Counted from the stretch's first letter, positions 45,125 to 57,222 are shown. The stretch: DNA of 64,000 nt from Flammula alnicola (GCA_015499995.1 JADNRV010000208.1:1-64000); one strand, 5' to 3'. The notes: generated by a model from the letters alone, not told the origin. Numbers and translations are program-made.

Positions 45125-48100
45125 ATGGCTAATCGCAAGTCTAAGTCCGGTGGACAATCGCAAGGACCCAAGCAAGCCGCAGGAGGAGGGGCATCTCGGC
45201 CCCCTAACCCTCAAGTTACCAATAAGCCTCGATCTGTAGCTACAGCCCATCGTGATTGCAGTAACTCTTCCATCGTCTTCCATTATGCTAACTTCCTCTC
45301 AGCCCAGATGATGGGAAACACTTCCTCAAAGCCTCCAGCATCATCAGGTCAATATTTAACCCAAGCTCCCCACTCCCCAAATATAAGAGACTGATTGCGT
45401 GTTGTCAGGTACAGCTGCTGCACCTAGACCCCCACAACCACAAGCCACCGCACACCGTCCATCAAATGGGACTAAACGTAAGCCTCTAGCTTCAAACCTG
45501 ACAAATACTCATATTCTTTACCTCAGATCAAAATGCTGGTAACGGGGCTCCCAAATCTCAAGGCGCCAACGGTTTGAACTTTGTCAGAGGTAAGCATCAG
45601 GGATTTGGAGCTTGCGTACATGAACTTTGTAGGCCTACACTGGTCTACACGGCTCGTGTAAGCAAGTCCCTAAGTCCTGATGAGCACCTTCGACATCTGC
45701 TTATCAATAGTGTCTCTATCATCAGCCGAAGCAATGTCTGGACACAGGGCATCCCAAGATCGATCTGTAAACCAGGGTATGCGTAAGTTCTTCAGAGCAT
45801 ATCGTTCTTTTCCGGTACTAACGGAATCTTTCGTCAGCTAAACGTAATGGAAGCGGGCTGAACAACGGCCCTCAGAAAGTCCAAGGGCATTCACCTCAAC
45901 GTGAGACTTATCCTTGTCTTCATCCGCGTGATCTGAGGTTCCTGTCATACAGCCAACATTTCTTCGAAAAACGAGGCACCGAAGCCGAAACATTCTCAGG
46001 CCTTCTTTGGAGGTAAGCTTATCATCTTCATCCGTCCTTACGCCATCCAATTAAACGGCTCTAATAGGTCACTCTTCGACCTCCAACTCAGCGCTGTAAG
46101 TATTAACCTGTTATTCATCTGTAACTGGGGCTGAAGGTATTGGCACCAGGCCTTCACCACCCCGTCCCGGAAACGTCCAACATTTGCATGTGCCCAAAGG
46201 TGATCCCATTAGACCTATTCAGATGTCGTCGTGTAACCTAAAAATCGCCGTAAACTAGCACATGGAGCAACCGTATCCGGGAACAAGGTGTTCCAAGACC
46301 CATCGCCGACGTGTAAGACCCCCTACTGTCCCTCACCTTACCAGTGATTGAATCAGTGTTGCAGCAAAACAGAGTGGCCATACCCAACCTCATGCTCAAA
46401 AAGCACAGAACCATGCTCCGACCCCCCCAAAGGGTGAGCTCTAGCCAATTTTTAAATTTATGGTCGCTCATGTTTATTCCATAGAACCTACTTTCTTTTC
46501 AGCATCGCCAACCCATCAACAGCAATCAGGAAAAAGTGAGCCGTCCTACACCCATCGCTGTTTCATTTTTATCGAAGGAGTGTAGATACTGCCAGCAACA
46601 CTTTCCCGAAGGTCCAGGTGGCAACAACGCACGCTCAACACCCTTCGCGTGGTGGTAAGCTTGTGTCATTTCCCCCTGTGTGCACACCATCTAAACTCGA
46701 AGCGCTAGGTCCATCGTCTGCACCACCAGCTCAAGGTTCTGAGAAGCCGTCGCATAAGTCTCAGCGACAACACAAGGGTAAGCCTCGGTAGTGTATCTGT
46801 CCATATGGATAATCAATTTTTGTCTTGTTGGCAGCGCCCCCGCACTCGCGTCACATGCAAGAGACATCCAGTAAAGGCGAGTGTTTCAACCTTGTAACTG
46901 CAATGTTCACGTTGGCTGATGACCATGGAAGGCCACAAGGACACCCCTCCAAAGCCCTCGACGAACAAGGGAAAGCCGCCTACGGAAAGTGTGCTGTCGA
47001 CCGTATTTTCATTTTTTTCTACTGGATGTGAGGTTACCCATTTTCATGGTCTATTACTTATTTAACCGACTGTGCATCCCCCAGCGCAAGCTCCGGGGAA
47101 TCCGTCCCATAAGTCTCAGCATGCGCAACAAGGCAGAGGTAAGCCTCGGTAGCATATCTATCCATAGAGATAATTGATTTTTGTCTTACTGGCAGCACCT
47201 CCGCACTCGCGTCCCGCACAGGAAACGTCCAATAAAGGCAAGTGTTTCGGTGTTGTAATTGCAATGTTCAAGTTGGCTGATGTAAATATAAGCCCACAAA
47301 GACATCCCTGCGAAGTCCCTGAAGAACAACGAGCGCCAGGGACAGCCGCCTGCTGAAAGCGTGCCGCCAAAAGTATTGTCATCGTTTTTCTCTGCTGAAT
47401 GTGAGCTTGCTCATCTTCATGGTCCGCTCCTTATCTAATCGAATATGTATCCTCCAGCGAAAGGTTCTGGGAATCCGTCGCATAAGTCCCAGCATGCGCA
47501 GCAACACAGAGGTAAGCCTCGGTAGTGTATCTATCCATACAGATAATTGATTTTTGTCTTACTGGCAGCGCCCCCACACTCGCGCCCCGTGCAGGAGATA
47601 CCCAATAAAGGCAAAAATTTCGATATTATAATTGCGTGTTCAAGTTGGCTGATGTCCACAAAGACACCCCTGCGAAGTCCCTGAAGAACAACGAGCACCA
47701 GGGACAGCCGCCTGCTGAAAGCGTGCTGCCAAAAGTATTGTCATCGTTTTTCTCTGCTGAATGTGAGCTTGCCCATCTTCATGGTCCGCTCCTTATCTAA
47801 TCGAATATGTATCCTCCAGCGAAAGGTTCTGGGAATCCGTCGCATAAGTCCCAGCATGCGCAGCAACACAGAGGTAAGCCTCGGTAGTGTATCTATCCAT
47901 ACAGATACTTGATTTTTGTCTTACTGGCAGCGCCCCCGCACTCGCGCCTTGTGCAGGAGATAGCCAATAAAGGCAAGTGTTTCGATGTTGTAATTGCAAT
48001 GTTCAAGTCAGTTGATGTAAATGTAAGACCACAAGAACACCCCTCCGAGGCCCCCAATGAATGACCGGCCACAGGGGCAGTTCCCTACCGAGCGCGTGCT

Positions 48101-50703
48101 GCCGACACCGAAAGTATCGCCATCAAATCATTTTGCTGGATGTAAGTTACCCATCTTTATGGTCCGTTACTTATTTAACCGAATGTGTATCCCCCAGCAA
48201 ACGGTACTGGGAACCGATCGGTTAACTTCGTGATTCCTCCTGGATGTATGTTCTTCCACTGTTCCATGAAGACATGGCTAAATTTGCTTCTCTCAGCGAC
48301 ACACAACTCTGCAACTGTTGGTAGTGGGTCTCTCCACTCTCAAGCTGCGAAGAAGCAAGGGCCAAACGTTTCTAAAGGTAATGATCGCTGAGGTTACCGA
48401 CATTACATGGACTCACACTTGGTTCAACTCCAGGCAGCGCGAATGTGCCCCAGGCAGCAGCGGTCAAACCCCAGACCTGGGGGCAGATGTTTTCATCTTG
48501 GTTCCTTCCATCAGCGCCCCCTGTTGACGTTCAGGCTGCAAATAAATCAACCCCAAGTTCGATGAATGGTAATGACACTCCTTCCTCTCTCGTTTCGCAT
48601 GTTTAACACGGTCCATCAGCAAAAGACCCCGGCCCTAAGCCGCAGGCTCCGAACTCTACCAAAGGTAAAACATCCCCAATCAAGCCACATTAACATCGAC
48701 TGAAATGACTTCATTATTGTAAGCCAATGATGGCCGGTCGAAATCTCACCCTGCACCGGACTTGTCCTTTATCCCACGTGAACACTTGAGGAAGGATCCC
48801 ATCTTATCAACGAAAGGTGCGAAGAATGGATTACAGGACCTGCCAAATCGATCAAACAACTCGGACACATGTAAGATCTTATTGCGATCGCTTTTGTTCG
48901 TTATTTTTTATAGCCTATTCCCATACTTTTTCCAGCATCCTCAGCGACTTCGCCGAAGAAGGAGCAGGCGCCGACTCATCATAATATGCTAGCGCGAAGT
49001 GATGGCGGCCCACAATATTCCTCAAGTGTGTCGGAAAAGCCTGAAACGGCCACAAATTTGACACGTAATTAAGCCCTGTGCTCTTTACCCATCGCATGGA
49101 CTAACTTAAATATCTAGCCGCATTGAGTCATGCCGCGGATCGCTCTCGAATGTCGAGCAAGCCTCAGGCAGCTGCTGTGCACCATCTAAAACAATTTCAA
49201 GTTCGATCGAGCTCTAGCAAAGGTATACCTTCAACATCACCGTGATCCTAGCAATGACTGACATTTTCTATCGTGGCGCAAGTATTATCTCAGCATGATC
49301 CTAAAAAGAAAGCTGCTGTTCGCAAAGGCTTACTACGTCAACGTACCCCCACTCTGAGGTGGCGAGAATCCGATACTCCTAGGACCGTCTCAGCATACTC
49401 CACCTTAACCGCTGCGCCACTCCCATCGCCTCCCAGGAACGAGCTCCAGAACAAAGTTGCTCGTAAAACAATTTCCCAGAATCCTGATCTCTTCAAGGTC
49501 GTCTCACCGATCAACGCCGACGTCTTCAAAGAGTATGTCAAGGACCACCCCAACCAACCATTCGTCCAATCTGTTGCCCGTGGGCTCAAGAAAGGATTTT
49601 GGCCATGGGCGGACACCAGTGATCCAAGTTTTCCTACTACGTATGACGGTTCGCGTCAGGGTTCTCGCATTACCAGCGAGGATAAAGCCAAGTTTATTCG
49701 ACAGCAGCGCGAAGACGAAATGGAGCTCGAGCGCTGGTCGAAACCTTTTGGCGGTAAATTGCTGCCTGGGATGCATTCCGCCCCAATCAATGTTGTTCCG
49801 AAAAGCACTCCGGGAAAGTTCAGGCTCATTGTCGACCAGAGCAGGGGGCCGCACGCCCTAAACTCGACGATTCCAAAGTCTCAAGTCAAGGTCCAGCTCG
49901 ACAATATACACGATCTCGGCAATCAACTCCTAGCCGCTCGGAAGAAATATCCTAACCGCAAACTTACCTTGTTCAAATCAGATGTCAAAAGCGCGTACCG
50001 ACAGTTGCCGATGCATCGATTATGGCAGATTAAACAGGCCATCCCCATCGACGGTCAGTACCACATAGACCGGTGCAACACGTTTGGAAATCGAGGCGGT
50101 GGATGGAACTGGGACTCAGTTAATTCCTCCGTCAATTGGATTGCCATCGAGAAAAAAGGTGTATCCGGTCTCCTGGGATATGTCGACGACAACTTTGGCT
50201 GGGAATTCGAGCGAAACAAAAAGTTCTACGAGCCGTACAATAAACATCTCCCTACCAAGCAAGCCCGACTCCTTGAACTCTGGGACGAGCTCGGTATTCC
50301 GCATGACGAAGAAAAACAACTCTTCGGCCCTTCCCTTCCTATCCTAGGCTATCACGTCGATGCGAATGCAATGACAGTCAAAGTCCCCGACGAGAAGAAG
50401 GCCAAGGTAGTTGAATTACTTCGAAGTAATGCTCATGCAGGGAAACCTTACACCGTCAACGAGCTGCAGTCCGTTGCCGGGTCTGTTGGCAGCGCCCTTA
50501 GTCTTTATCCACGCCTCCGTCCGGGTCTCCGCGTGCTCTTTGATGAGATGGCCGCGCAGGAGGGGGGTACTACCAAGCTTAGGGTAACGAAGCCTGTTGC
50601 TCGCAGCTTGTCGTCGTTGGCGGACTTCCTTGAGCATGCCCCGCCTGTGCCGATTCGATACCAGAAGGAAAAGGTGCGCGGTATTGGGGCTAGGACGAAA
50701 TAG
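45125..50703 (+). CDS. Mini-exon gene joined to a reverse-transcriptase-like domain
   Basis: ATG at 45125 starts a Gly/Pro/Gln/Ser-rich disordered protein (MANRKSKSGGQSQGPKQAAG) built from many 30-100 nt exons, most bounded by phase-1 introns, e.g. around 45308-45349, 45409-45470, 45528-45590, 45725-45774 and 45838-45900. The last exon begins near 49272 (acceptor GCGCAAG|TATTATC) in the same phase and runs 476 codons to TAG at 50703. It has RT motifs: SDVKSAYRQLP (motif A aspartate), a GNRGGG segment, and GYVDD (motif C). The wording around them (VNWIAIEKKGV, LWDELGIPHDEEKQLFG) resembles RTs of DIRS-like elements abundant in agaricomycetes. No RNase H, tyrosine recombinase, integrase or protease was found. 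Whether one transcript spans the whole gene is inferred from the shared phase only. Confidence 0.6.
46778..48200 (+). repeat. ~360 bp tandem exon-intron repeat, four units
   Basis: The word GTAAGCCTCGGTA recurs at 46778, 47139, 47512 and 47874. Each unit carries one mini-exon reading APPHSR...QE..., an intron, and a second mini-exon containing NPSHKSQHAQQ or a close variant. The two middle units are nearly identical over 130 bases (47390-47520 against 47750-47882). Several donors in the unit read AAAG|GCAAGT or AAAG|GCGAGT, GC-type donors; unit 3 has lost it. Exon duplication has thus expanded the low-complexity N-terminal part of the RT gene. Confidence 0.8.
49272..50703 (+). other. Reverse-transcriptase-like domain exon
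   Basis: Continuous coding exon with the two catalytic motif regions intact by eye (SDVKSAY and YVDD). It is the only part of the inserted segment with retroelement similarity. Upstream basic residues (KKKAAVRKGLLRQR) could bind nucleic acid. The stop codon follows a short basic tail. Confidence 0.75.
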
Positions 50704-51432
50704 ACAGTATATACGGTATGTTGATCGAAGTCAACTCAGCTATGTGGGTTAATTTTGAAGTCACAGGACAAAGACAGTGGGCGAGAATGGGCGCAGATAT
50801 TGAATTCATGTATAACAGAACGGACTGGGGACAACCCACATTACGATTACTAGGACTACATAGTACGATGATTAAATAAAAATAAGTGAACAGAAAAGAA
50901 TAAGTTAGCCTGCCTTCGCATCCTGCCTGCGTAAGTAGATCAACCGTGACCGCGTGACCAACATGGTTAATCTCGCTTTCAACCCTCTGCATCATCTCTC
51001 TGGGCTCAACGAACACGGCAGGACATGCTAAACGGTAAGTAATTCATTTATGACCATCTTAATATTATGTTTTCTGACCTTATTCGTTTTCCTTAGGTCC
51101 CCCCACACCCGAACTCGCTTCCACCCGGGCCTCTCCTCTCCAGCGAGGGATGTAGGTCACTCAAAGTCAATGTCGATGCATTTCGGGAGGGTTTGTGGGT
51201 TGAGGGCAGGTAGTAAACACGAGGGGAGACCCATGGTGTGGGAGACCCGCGAGGTACGCAAGGAGGCGAGCCATAATCGGTTCGCCTCCCTTTACCTACC
51301 TTCCCTGCTGCCTACTAACATTGAAACAGGTTAGGACATGCACCGCCCTCTCACGCACTCTGTACACAGCACAACGCGGCACAGGTTCACGCCGTACCTC
51401 CGCACGACGACAATATGTCAGGACACGTCCTT
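50704..51432. other. Spacer after the RT exon
   Basis: AT-rich 3' region followed by a mixed segment leading into a minisatellite. No gene recognised. Confidence 0.35.
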
Positions 51433-51990
51433 CACCTCCCTCGCGTACAAAAGCGAGCCGGAGGTGGATTTTTACCACGTTTCGATGCCGTTCGGGTGTC
51501 CTCCACCTCCCTCACATGCAAAAGCGAGCTGGAGGTGGTTTTGTGGCGTTTCGACGGTGTTCACACCTCCTCCACCCCCTCGTGTACAAAAGCGAGCGGA
51601 GGTGGACCTTTATCACGTTTCGACGCCGTTCGCACGTTCTCCACCTCCCTCGCATGCAAAAACGAGCCGGAGGTGGTTTTTATTGCGTTTCGACGCCGTT
51701 TGTGCGTCCTCCACCTCCCTCGCGTGCAAAAGCAAGCCGGAGGTGGACCTTTATGGTGTTTCGACGCCGTTCTCACATCTTCCACCTCCCTCGCATGCAA
51801 ATGCGAGTCGGAGGTAATTCTGTCGCGTTTCGACGCTGTTAGGGCAAGCTGGAGGTCATTTCGACACCGTTCGCACCTCCTCCACCTCCCTCGCGTGCAA
51901 GAGTGGCCAGGGTGGATCGTTAATCACCTTTTGACGTTATCCCTGCCTCGTCCACCTCCCTCGCATGCAGCGAGCAGGAGGTGGGCCATC
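51433..51990. repeat. ~70 bp minisatellite, about eight units, each with a hairpin
   Basis: CACCTCCCTCGC-type words begin at 51433, 51504, 51573, 51642, 51712, 51783, 51883 and 51953, giving a 69-71 bp period with one shortened unit. Within each unit CCACCTCCCTCGC is followed after a few bases by its imperfect complement GCGAGCCGGAGGTGG, so single strands can fold. Units differ by several substitutions. Two plus-strand frames stay open across it, but only as a consequence of the repeat. Confidence 0.85.
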
Positions 51991-52544
51991 ATTCCATAGT
52001 TTCATGTATATTCCTACTATATATTTTTTACTTAAAACCCAGTGTGGGTTCTTGCGACCCGTTGAACCTTCAAAAACTCACGAAACCCTTCCAACCCCTT
52101 ACCCTGACCTGCTGAAACCCCTACCCTTGGTACTTAGCGGGTGCGGTTTTGCTCGGGTAGGGGTACGGGTAGCCCTGGAAAACCCCAGGATTACCCGTAA
52201 CAATCACTAACCCTGGGCGAGCATAAAACATTAATTTATGGGACCAGAAGACCAAGCATCCATATCTTGCATGGGTAATCTCGCAGGTATTAGTGCATCT
52301 CGACAGCGAAATTTGAAAAGTCTCTGAGTGACAGCTTTCAAAGGAGATGAGATACTGACGCTGTCAGAGTGGCTTCGTCCAAGACTCCGAGTAGGACAAA
52401 GACGAAACAGAGTGGAAGCCTCAGATTCATGGAACATTAATAATCAGTTTTGATATTAAGCCTCTAAAATGCGAATGTCATCTTAGATAAGAGACAGGAG
52501 CGAGTCACTGAAATATTAAAAGAGATGGGTGTGAAGGCTCGTGT
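51991..52544. other. Right end of the inserted segment
   Basis: C-rich stretch with repeated ACCCT/CCCTACCC words (52085-52200) followed by unique AT-rich DNA. The mirrored palindrome sequence resumes at about 52545. No terminal repeat clearly matching 44696 was found. Confidence 0.4.
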
Positions 52545-53524
52545 CCATGGAATACGACAACGAAATAAGATGACCCACATAGCTCTGAAAAATAGAATTC
52601 GAAGAAGGTATTTCCAGCTTGAAGTCTGGTCTGTTCTCGATGTGCCAGGTCCTATCGTGATACCTAAGTACGGCCAGCGTTTTGTGCACCTTGGATAGTT
52701 GACAGCCAAACCATAAGATGCATGGAACCATCTGGAATCATATCAAACACAAAGACAGGAAAAGAAAGTGCAGACATTAGAATTTAGTAATCATGGCTTC
52801 GGGCCAACTTTTTCAACTAATAGGGATGCAGTTGGAGTCCACAAGGTTTTTTTTTGTTGCCCTGTGACCATGCAAAGTTGTGAATGGGGCTCTATAACCG
52901 TCGCGAGCACCGGCGCAGTATGTATCGTTGATTCAATGTTAAACGACAAGGAGACGAAAACTTGTGTAGGTGAATGTTACATAATCCTCAATTGATTGTG
53001 CCTGAACGACTGAGTCAGCCGGGCAGTACTCAAATTTTAATTTGCGAAGCCTCTTAGCACCGTCACGAGCCTCCCGTTGCACTTTGACCACCTCCTTCTC
53101 AGTCCACCCGGAGCTTGTACGCTGAAGTGCTGAATCGATGAAAGCTTAACGTTTAACGGTCTCACTGACTGACAGTTGCCTCGGCATTCACGTTCGAGCA
53201 GAGTTGATGAGGATCAGACTGTTCGCCGTCAGCTCCACCCTCACACAGCATCCTCAGGCAGATAGAACACCCAACGACGGCTGGTTAGGAGACTGGTTCA
53301 ATTATAGGCTTCGAGTAACCGGCATGACAGTAAGTTGGTCTGTTGATGTCAGTTGAAGGCGTGAGACCGTGACACTGGTGACTATGAACGACGTGGCTAG
53401 AACTGGTTAGAAACTCTGTATCTTCATCCTGACTGTTCACTCTCGTCATCTTCAAGTTGCGTTGCGCGTGGTTACCTCGCATTCTCGAGAGAAGTAACGC
53501 CTTCCGATTTCTACGTCGTTCGGG
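52545..53524. repeat. Right arm of the palindrome, outer part
   Basis: Reverse complement of about 25351-26510, without the MITE and with roughly 400 extra bases at 52990-53370. It leads directly into the ATG of copy D, just as its partner leads into copy B in the opposite direction. Confidence 0.8.
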
Positions 53525-55009
53525 ATGGCACACAACTCTTCTCATGTTCCGACAACTCCACGGCCACGCCTACCCCAGGAGATCATCAACCTCATCATCG
53601 ACCATGTCGCATCGGACGAGAAACCGACGGCTACCCTCCGATCCTGTTCTCTAGCGTCCAGTTCATTCCGTTACCAATCCCGCAGCCACCTCTTGTCACA
53701 CGTTCTACTCGTCGCGGATAAAACTTCTCAGAAACGCGATGGAAAACTGCTCAAATTTTTGGAACATCCGGACAATGCAGAGTCACTAGTGGGCGGCATT
53801 CACTCACTGAAGTTTGTATTCGACGTGCCTTCAGTCGCGACTTCCGACAGGAAGCTTCTCGGTTCTATGGTGCTAAGCAACATACTTGCGAGATCAAAAA
53901 AGATCATGGGTCGTATCTCCAGGCAGGAAAACACAACGCTGAAAGCCCTTGAGGTCTTAAGCCGTGCAATGCTGGAGACCTTTACTGTCAAAGCACAGGC
54001 GGGACTCCTTAATTGGAAGATAAACAATGACAGTCGCCGCACAGTGACTGCGGCATTGCTTGCGATATGTTCCAACCCTTCTCTCAAGTTCCTGCACATA
54101 TCCAACGTCTTCAATTTCCCCCAATCGCTCCTAATTGCAGCCATTTACTCTCCAAACCTAACGGAACTATCACTTTCCAACGTTAACGTCTCTTTCGAGG
54201 TCTCCGATGATGTCATTCCGCAAAATTCGAGAGTCACGCACTCAAGAATACAGAAGCTGGAGCTGAAAGGACGCGTCCGTTATTCATCCTTCTTTTCGGC
54301 GTTGAGAACTACGATCGCCCGACCCACACCTTCTCAATCACCTTCTAACACTTTCCCTCATCTGCGATCACTCTCAATTGTCGTTCCTACTGATGGGCAT
54401 AGTGGCCTTTCGGATTTCGTTCTGGGAGTAGCTCATTCTCTCGAGACCCTTGAGCTCGAAGATCATATGGCGAGACGTACGTTGCGTTTTCTCTTGTGTT
54501 TTCTAGAGAACTCTCTGACATAACTCCCAGTTGGAAATCCCCTTTTTCTTGACCTCGCTCCTTTAACCGCCTTACGAATTCTCAAACTTGGAACCAATGC
54601 CTGGGATAACCTGGAGGTGCAGTTTAACTTGGCAGGAATAGCGGATTTCCTTGGGTCTGCGACGCATCCTTCCCCCATTGAATCTATAACGATTAGAATC
54701 TCTATACTGAAAACCCTCGGTCTCTCCGGGCTTGATATATCGCCCACCTTTTTGTCGGTCATGAGATGGAGTGCACTGGACAGAGTTTTGGCAGGGCCAA
54801 TGTTCGTGAACTTATCCAAGATAGATGTACGATTAGAGGTTGTTTCCTTTCATGGAGCTGCTAGGTTCGAAGATGTCATTTTTACACCCCAACTTGACGC
54901 CCAGACTCTTCTACCTATTTTATCCGCCCGTTCTTCCATTTCTCTTTCTATGACTCTAGATATAATCTTTAGCACAGATTCGGTGTTGAAATACTTATAC
55001 CGGATGTGA
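53525..55009 (+). CDS. F-box-like/LRR-like protein, subfamily 2, copy D
   Basis: Exons 53525-54476 and 54531-55009 encode 476 residues. The start MAHNSSHVPTTPRPRLPQEI, F-box-like segment and VADKTSQKRDGKLLKFLEHP signature match copies A and B. The intron has the same donor and acceptor (AGAC|GTACGT and TCCCAG|TTGGAA). It is the plus-strand mirror partner of copy B across the palindrome. Divergence from B is larger than that between A and B, including the loss of one residue (NNDSRRTV against NNDHSRRTV), so D split first. It looks functional; likely an SCF substrate adaptor of unknown target. Confidence 0.8.
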
Positions 55010-55482
55010 ACTGGCTAGCTGGAGTAGTTATCACAGAAAGGCGATGGTCAATAAATAATGCCAATCCATGTTGAATCCATGTCGGTTAATTCCAGTGAGA
55101 ACCTTATCCGTACATGTCCTTGAAATTCAATCCTGTAGCCCCGATTCATAGACCTGCCCTTGTGAGGAAGAGTACACAGTGTATGGACAGCGTGGGGCAA
55201 ATTCGTAGTAGCGGAATCCAGTGTCCACAGTGTCAGGGATCCAGAGTATTGATATTCATCATTGCAAACGTCCAAGTAGTACTGATGCTTACGCCCGTAT
55301 GTAACAGTTCTGTGAACAGACTCCATGGTTAGTTTTACAACTTTCACAGCTTACATTGACTTCAGCGTTGAGCGGCCAGTTACTAATCTCCGACTCTAGG
55401 AGCTTGAGCGCCTCAGGCCTTCGCTACTCCAACAAAACTATCCAATTCGCCACTGGGAGTCTGGGACCGGTACCATATTGCC
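55010..55482. other. Intergenic spacer between copies D and E
   Basis: The beginning (55010-55110) resembles the inverted 3' flank of copies A and B (ending TAACTGGCTAGC-like in mirror), consistent with duplication of gene plus flank. No gene. Confidence 0.4.
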
Positions 55483-56978
55483 ATGTCAATGGCCAACTCT
55501 TTGTCACAGATTACTTCCATTGGTGCCCATTTACCGCAAGAAATCATCGACCTCATCATCGACAATGTGGCCTCAACGAAGGACAAGAACTACCTTCGCG
55601 CCTGCGCCTTGGTTTCCAGAGCATTCCTCGACCGCTCGCGCCACCATTTATTCATGAATATAGAAGTCGTCGTCGACGGTTCTACACAGAAACGCTCAGG
55701 AAGACTACGCAAAGTCCTCCAGTCCAACCCCACTTTGGTATTGGGGATTCGTTCATTCCGGATCTATATTCCGAATACTCCACCAAAACTGAGCAAGTTG
55801 GAAAGGAAGATTTTGCGAACGCGACTTGTATGGCTGTATCGGCACACATATACAAAAATGGTCGTGTTCGGGAGGAAGCTCGGACTGTTGAGAAATCACT
55901 TCCTATGGCTCCTGCAAACCATATCCCGCGCTCCAGTAGAGACGCTCGCCGTCAAAGTCGAACCTCCGACTCTTGATTGGAACATCTTCAGCAAAAAGAT
56001 GAGGGCTCTTTTACTCACCATCCGCTCAAATTCCTCCCTCAAAACCCTCGAACTCAGTTCCCTCCATGACCTTCCTGCATCGATGATCTTGGCTACCCTT
56101 GGAAACGATAATACCCTGCAGAATCTCCTACTCCATAGCTGCGCAATTGCACCGTGGGGAACGCCCCTCTTTAAATCCGATCTATTTGGCAACTTCGTTA
56201 TTCCACCTTCTTTCAGACAGCTACAGAGGCTGGAAATAAAGAGACTACCGTTCCGTAATTTCTTTTCTCAGGCCCTTGAATTCTCGCCATCCTTTGGGGA
56301 CGCCTCATCACCAATATCTATTCCTCTTTTCCCTGGGCTGCTCAGCCTCACGCTTGACATTCCAAGCTACAGACGAGACAATGCCGCATATATTTGGCAA
56401 TTCATGATGAGCGGTTCAAGATCAATAAAGTCTCTCGAGATAAAGATTCCGGATTCAAGTACGGCCCTTCATTGACAAGCTTTGTTCTGATGCTAATCGT
56501 ATCGTTAACCCTTCTAGTTTCGCCGATGTACTCGTCAGCAAAGCCCATAATTCTGAGTCATATGGTGGCCTTACAACACCTGAAGTTCACTGCGTCTGCC
56601 GCCTACGTTATTGATTTTGGAGGGGCCTTAAAAATGATGGCCAACATTCTCGACTCTGCCCTCTTACCTACAGCCATTGAGATGCTTACCATTGAGCTCT
56701 CTCATCGACTCTACAGAAACGAAGATATAGTCATGATTTTAGATCATCCCGAGGTATGGATGATCCTTGACGAAGCACTGAGCGGCCCCAATTTTCCCGC
56801 ATTGCAGAAAGTGGTCATCAATGTTATCCTCTTTCATTCTAGTGAAAACTGGACAAGAGGACTTGACGCTGGTGACATTCTCCCTGGGGTATCTGTCTGT
56901 CCTTGGATCGAAGTAGATGTGAATTTTGTCTGTGCAGTATCGTTAGGCAGTGGATCCTCCGAAAGTTTATTTATGTAG
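55483..56978 (+). CDS. F-box-like/LRR-like protein, subfamily 1
   Basis: Exons 55483-56458 and 56518-56978 encode 478 residues. The F-box-like segment is LPQEIIDLIIDNVASTKDKN then LRACALVSRAFLDRSRHHLF, followed by VDGSTQKRSGRLRKVLQSNP. Leucine-rich stretches include SNSSLKTLELSSLHDLP and FRQLQRLEIKRLPF. It is most like the minus-strand gene at 14352-15826, so the order subfamily 1 outside, subfamily 2 inside, is mirrored on the two sides of the palindrome. The start ATG at 55483 is followed by a second at 55489; either could be used. Confidence 0.78.
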
Positions 56979-57222
56979 AATGAGACCCGGATTCTATATT
57001 ACTACTAGTAGGCTCGAGCTGCATTCAAAAAGTGGTCGGCATTTCTTCGACATATTTCCTGCAGTGACTATCGACCGTAACCACCTAAGTTCGCGTCCTC
57101 TTCCTTCGCCATGGCAAACATCGACTACAACGTCATAGTTAATTTGCTCCGACTTACTACATGCCACGGGAGAAAAGCTAACACATTTGAAGTCAATATA
57201 TGTCGTGTAAGAAGATGTTCTA
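56979..57222. other. Spacer before pseudogene F
   Basis: No feature recognised. Confidence 0.3.

Noticed and set aside
51321..51999. Overlapping open frames of 147-194 codons
   Set aside because: They stay open only because of the 70 bp minisatellite.
52085..52200. Telomere-like C-rich repeat
   Set aside because: The CCCTACCC-like words are irregular and do not form a tandem telomeric array.
44696..52544. Whole insert as an LTR retrotransposon
   Set aside because: No long terminal repeats, primer-binding site, protease or integrase could be found.
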